Assembly: GCF_008831285.2 (NCBI RefSeq)
Contig: NC_045139.1
Location: 5,988,704 to 6,052,703 of the forward strand
DNA length: 64,000 nt
Direction: 5' to 3'
Source: Nymphaea colorata
Lineage: Eukaryota > Streptophyta > Magnoliopsida > Nymphaeales > Nymphaeaceae
The notes beneath the pieces were generated by a model. That model saw only the letters and a program-made list of their open reading frames with translations. It had not been told where the DNA came from and searched no databases. Both the position numbers and the translations under genes were made by a program. Shown here one piece after another: positions 60,950-64,000 of this stretch (position 1 is its first letter; each line of letters opens with the position of its first letter).

Positions 60950-63898
60950 ATGGCTATGAGGCTGTTCGATGCCCATTGTCATCTGCAGGACCCGAGAATC
61001 GTCCACTTGGCGCCACAGCTCATCGACTGTGCTGTTCGATCGGGAGTAGTCCGCTTCGCCGTCAATGGCATCTCCGAGGTGAAACCGGGTGCCACCAGTT
61101 TGTTTCTCTCTCTGAATTTTGGAGTTTCTTTGTTTCCTTGACTGTTTGCTATGTGGGTCCTGGATAATCTGATAATTCGTCGAGCTGCGGAATGTAAAAA
61201 CAGAAAGATTGGCATCTCGTGAAGCAGATGGGCGAGCAATATGACTGCGTTGTTCCTTCCTTTGGCCTTCATCCTTGGTAACTAAAGTCAGACTTTCTCC
61301 TTATTGGATTGTTCTTGATCTTTTCGATGTTGATTCCTGATGGTTGTTTCGTCAAAGAGAGGAGGAGCTTAGGAATTCTGGCATATAACTTTGGGGTTTC
61401 AGGTTCGTCGAAGAGAGGACTCCGAATTGGTTGACATCATTGAGGGACTTTTTTAGGAACACGCCCGAAGCTGCAGTGGGTGAGGTATGGCTGTTTCTAT
61501 CTCTCTCTCTCTCTATCTATGTGGAAAAAAATGTATTACTTTGCTTTGAATTTTCACATTCAGATCGGTTTGGATAAAGGCTCACGGGGGAAGCAAATCG
61601 ACTTCACGACGCAGGTGGTCACTTAAAACCAGTAGATATACAAACTGAGATAGCTTCCTGTGAACATCGAAATTCTGATACTTTCATTTCTTTAAGATAT
61701 ATGTTCATTATTTGTTCGCTCTTAACATTGTCAGGAAGACCTTTCAGTGTCACGTTACACTTACGGAATTTCTTATTTTTGTAACTTTGTGGTCGAATCA
61801 TTAACATGGGAAGATAAACTTAAGAACTCATAAGACTTTAAAAGATAAATTTCTAATGAAAAAGAAACTTTTTGAACTTTTTTGATTTTGTTGAGTTTAT
61901 TCTATATTAAAAATAAACAAATAAAATTTTAATAAAAAAGAAACCTTTTTAAAGTTTTTTAAATTTTCTTGAGTACTGACTTTTGTTGGTAAAAGCGCTA
62001 GGCACAACCTAGGCAGTGATTTGAGCCTAGAGACTAGGCACATTAAGAGGTCTTAGGAAAGAAAAAGCAAGCCAATAATTGGCAACTAAATTAGAGCATT
62101 TCTCAATGAAAAGCCTATAGTTATCAACTTATAACAAAGAGAACAATTAAGTGCACAAGAACTCACATTAGACATTGCATAACATGATAAAAAGCATCAT
62201 TAATATTTTGAACAAATATGGTAAAGTTGCACAATCAAAGTTTAAAGGCCTTATAATATGGAAGAAGCAAGTTTACAATATAATGCCACTGCTTTGCAAT
62301 GTTTTAAACCTTGCAAAATGTGCTAATTTCTTCACCATAATCACAATTTCTATGCTAACATTGATTATTGTGAACCTATCTTCTAGTATAACTCTAATAA
62401 ACAAGAAAACGTATCTGGAAGATCTATGTATAATAATTTCTATATAAGATGGCTTCTATCTTTATGTTATAAAATCCTATCAAACAGGAAAAGTATGATA
62501 TATATTATTATATAGTTTTGGAGTTCCTTTGTGTGCCCTAGGCTAAAAAACAATGATTTCACTTGATTTAATGACATAGATAGAATAACAGTCTTTTTAT
62601 TATAAACATTGTTTTGGATCACTTTGGAAATGAAATCCTAATATGACCATGAAAAGTTGATACGTTGTGAGTCCATTGATTTTTTTTTTTTTAATACTCG
62701 TGATCTTCCTTTCTACATCTTCAAATAATGTGCTTCAAGGCTTTCTTTGTTAAATAAAGTATGTAAATCACATGCAACGAATTATTCTAGCCATTTGATC
62801 ACTTGATTGAATAGTCTAAGAAGGAGAATGTTGGGGCATAAAAAGTTTGCGCGCCCGTGTGTGTGTGTGTGTGTAACTTATGAAATATGAGAAGTAACTA
62901 TGAAGACTGTAGTCTGATCATGAGCCATTTGAAACGTTGATCAGCTTGAAGGTCAAAGTAAATCTGAAGTTACATTTTCAACTCAAAATACTAGTTTCTG
63001 TCCATCTTTATATGCATAACACCTTGTAAAACACCAACAAAAGTTGATTCGATGGCTTATAATCAGTTCACCTTGTGTGTATGTATAAATGCTTATATAT
63101 TATAAATAAGAGAAAAATATGTGTTTGAGCTAGTGCATAATGTACAATAACCATCCATTATTAATAGCTGCACCTACAATGCAGCTGATGCGTATATCAT
63201 GTGTGCATAGCTGCCTAATTGCAGCAACTATCTGTAACTACATGTATGTATATTTCTAATGCAAATCACATGCAATGCCCATAATAATGGGCAAACTAAA
63301 ATATGTGTAGAAGAAGAAGAAGAAGAAGAAGAAGAAGAAGAAGAAGAAGAAGAAAGCTACTTTAGATTAAAAAGAAAAAAAAAATGAAAAAAGTTGCCTC
63401 AGACTACAACAGGGAAGGAAAGCAAAAGAAGAGGAAGAAAAAGAAGACGAAAAAAATCTAATATACTGAAGAAAGAAAGAGTAGGCACTTCAGTGCCTAC
63501 GCAAGCCTATGTGCCCTAGAGAATGACCTAGATGTTTCAAATATCTGGTTACGTAGAATCAGCCCGCCCAGGCAACCAGTGAAACACCTAGTTGCATTTC
63601 TAATAAGATGGGTATTAACTAGTACTTTTAAGAAGAATGATGAATAATAACCTTTTTACAAAATGTGCATTAAATTGTCATCTTGAAGAACATGGAAGCA
63701 TATATTTTTCTTTCTATATTTTTGCCGAAAAGATTGAAATATTTGTCATATAATCTATGAGCTGATTCTGATTGTCATTTTTAGTATCTATTTCTAGGTT
63801 GAAGTTTTCAGAGGGCAACTTGAACTGGCCAAGGAGTTGGGGAAGCCAGTTTCAGTTCACTGTGTTCGTGCCTTTGGTGACCTTCAAGAAATATTGCA
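60950..63898 (+). CDS. TatD-family metal-dependent deoxyribonuclease (5' part; runs off the window)
   Basis: Five exons are visible: 60950-61078, 61204-61277, 61403-61484, 61564-61614 and 63798-63898. Their phases agree and they give about 145 residues; the last exon ends in phase 2 at a GTAAAT donor, so more exons lie beyond 64000. Family motifs: the N-terminal metal-binding FDAHCHLQD (H9, H11), SFGLHPW (H66), the conserved glutamate in AVGEIGLD (E95) and KPVSVHCVRA (H133). These are the metal-ligand positions expected for TatD nucleases, which fold as TIM barrels and act as 3'-5' exonucleases or endonucleases on DNA. Arabidopsis has a similar gene with the same start (MRLFDAHCHLQD-type). 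Whether the plant protein acts in DNA repair or cell death is not visible from sequence. Intron 4 is about 2.2 kb and carries a GAA microsatellite. Confidence 0.93.
61615..63797 (+). other. Large intron 4 of the TatD-type gene
   Basis: An AT-rich intron from GTGGTCAC to TATTTCTAG. It contains a GT run (about 62857-62872) and a GAA array (about 63309-63354). I see no gene or clear mobile element in it; a frame at 62175-62447 is low-complexity. Confidence 0.75.
63309..63354. repeat. (GAA)n trinucleotide microsatellite
   Basis: About 15 uninterrupted GAA units within intron 4 of the TatD-type gene, followed by A- and GAAG-rich sequence to about 63480. Confidence 0.95.
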
Positions 63899-64000
63899 GT
63901 AAATATGTGAATTCTGCCTCTGATCTTCCATGTTTGTGGGAAAGTAGTGTTTACTGTTGATACAGGCTCTGTTGTTTAGAATAATTTGTTATGAATAACA

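Noticed and set aside
1-64000. CRISPR arrays, operons, plasmid or viral replication genes
   Set aside because: None present. Gene structure is eukaryotic throughout, and the tandem repeats seen are microsatellites or two-copy duplications.

Overview
The window is nuclear DNA of a land plant, almost certainly a flowering plant. It holds widely spaced genes with GT-AG introns, AT-rich intergenic DNA, many dinucleotide microsatellites and small DNA-transposon relics. Encoded proteins are diagnostic of plants: DET1, a plant Tubby-like F-box protein, a malectin-like receptor, a receptor-like kinase and a plant-type ER-body membrane protein. There are no operons, CRISPR arrays, rRNA genes or convincing intact tRNA genes. 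I cannot name the species.

Layout: 1-7 kb is intergenic, with compound AT/GA microsatellites and a hAT-type miniature element that keeps an 8-bp target duplication. At 7.1-9.0 kb (+) lies a two-exon, GC-rich receptor-like kinase. At 13.2-24.1 kb (-) lies a nine-exon gene for a membrane protein of ER body-like protein (cysteine motifs plus a CCC1/VIT-like membrane domain), reconstructed at 881 codons with all exon phases matching. Two of its central exons are a tandem duplication. Near 29.5-29.9 kb (-) is a decayed fragment of the same gene family. At 32.1-33.5 kb (+) an intronless gene encodes a malectin-like receptor with a membrane span but no kinase. From 33.5 to 45.7 kb I see only repeats and three unrecognised short reading frames. 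The right side is gene-dense and all on the + strand: a Tubby-like F-box protein (45.8-49.5 kb, four exons), DET1 (52.8-59.6 kb, eleven exons) and the 5' part of a TatD-family metal-dependent nuclease (60.95 kb to past the right edge).

The genes do not form a pathway. DET1 is a nuclear ubiquitin-ligase-associated repressor of light responses, and the Tubby-like protein is probably an SCF adaptor. The two surface receptor genes lie about 23 kb apart and look unrelated. The points most worth a second look are the duplicated exon pair whose upstream copy has gained a splice donor inside formerly coding sequence, the decayed paralogue of that gene, and the kinase-less malectin receptor. I saw no evidence of a multi-gene defence or mobile system.
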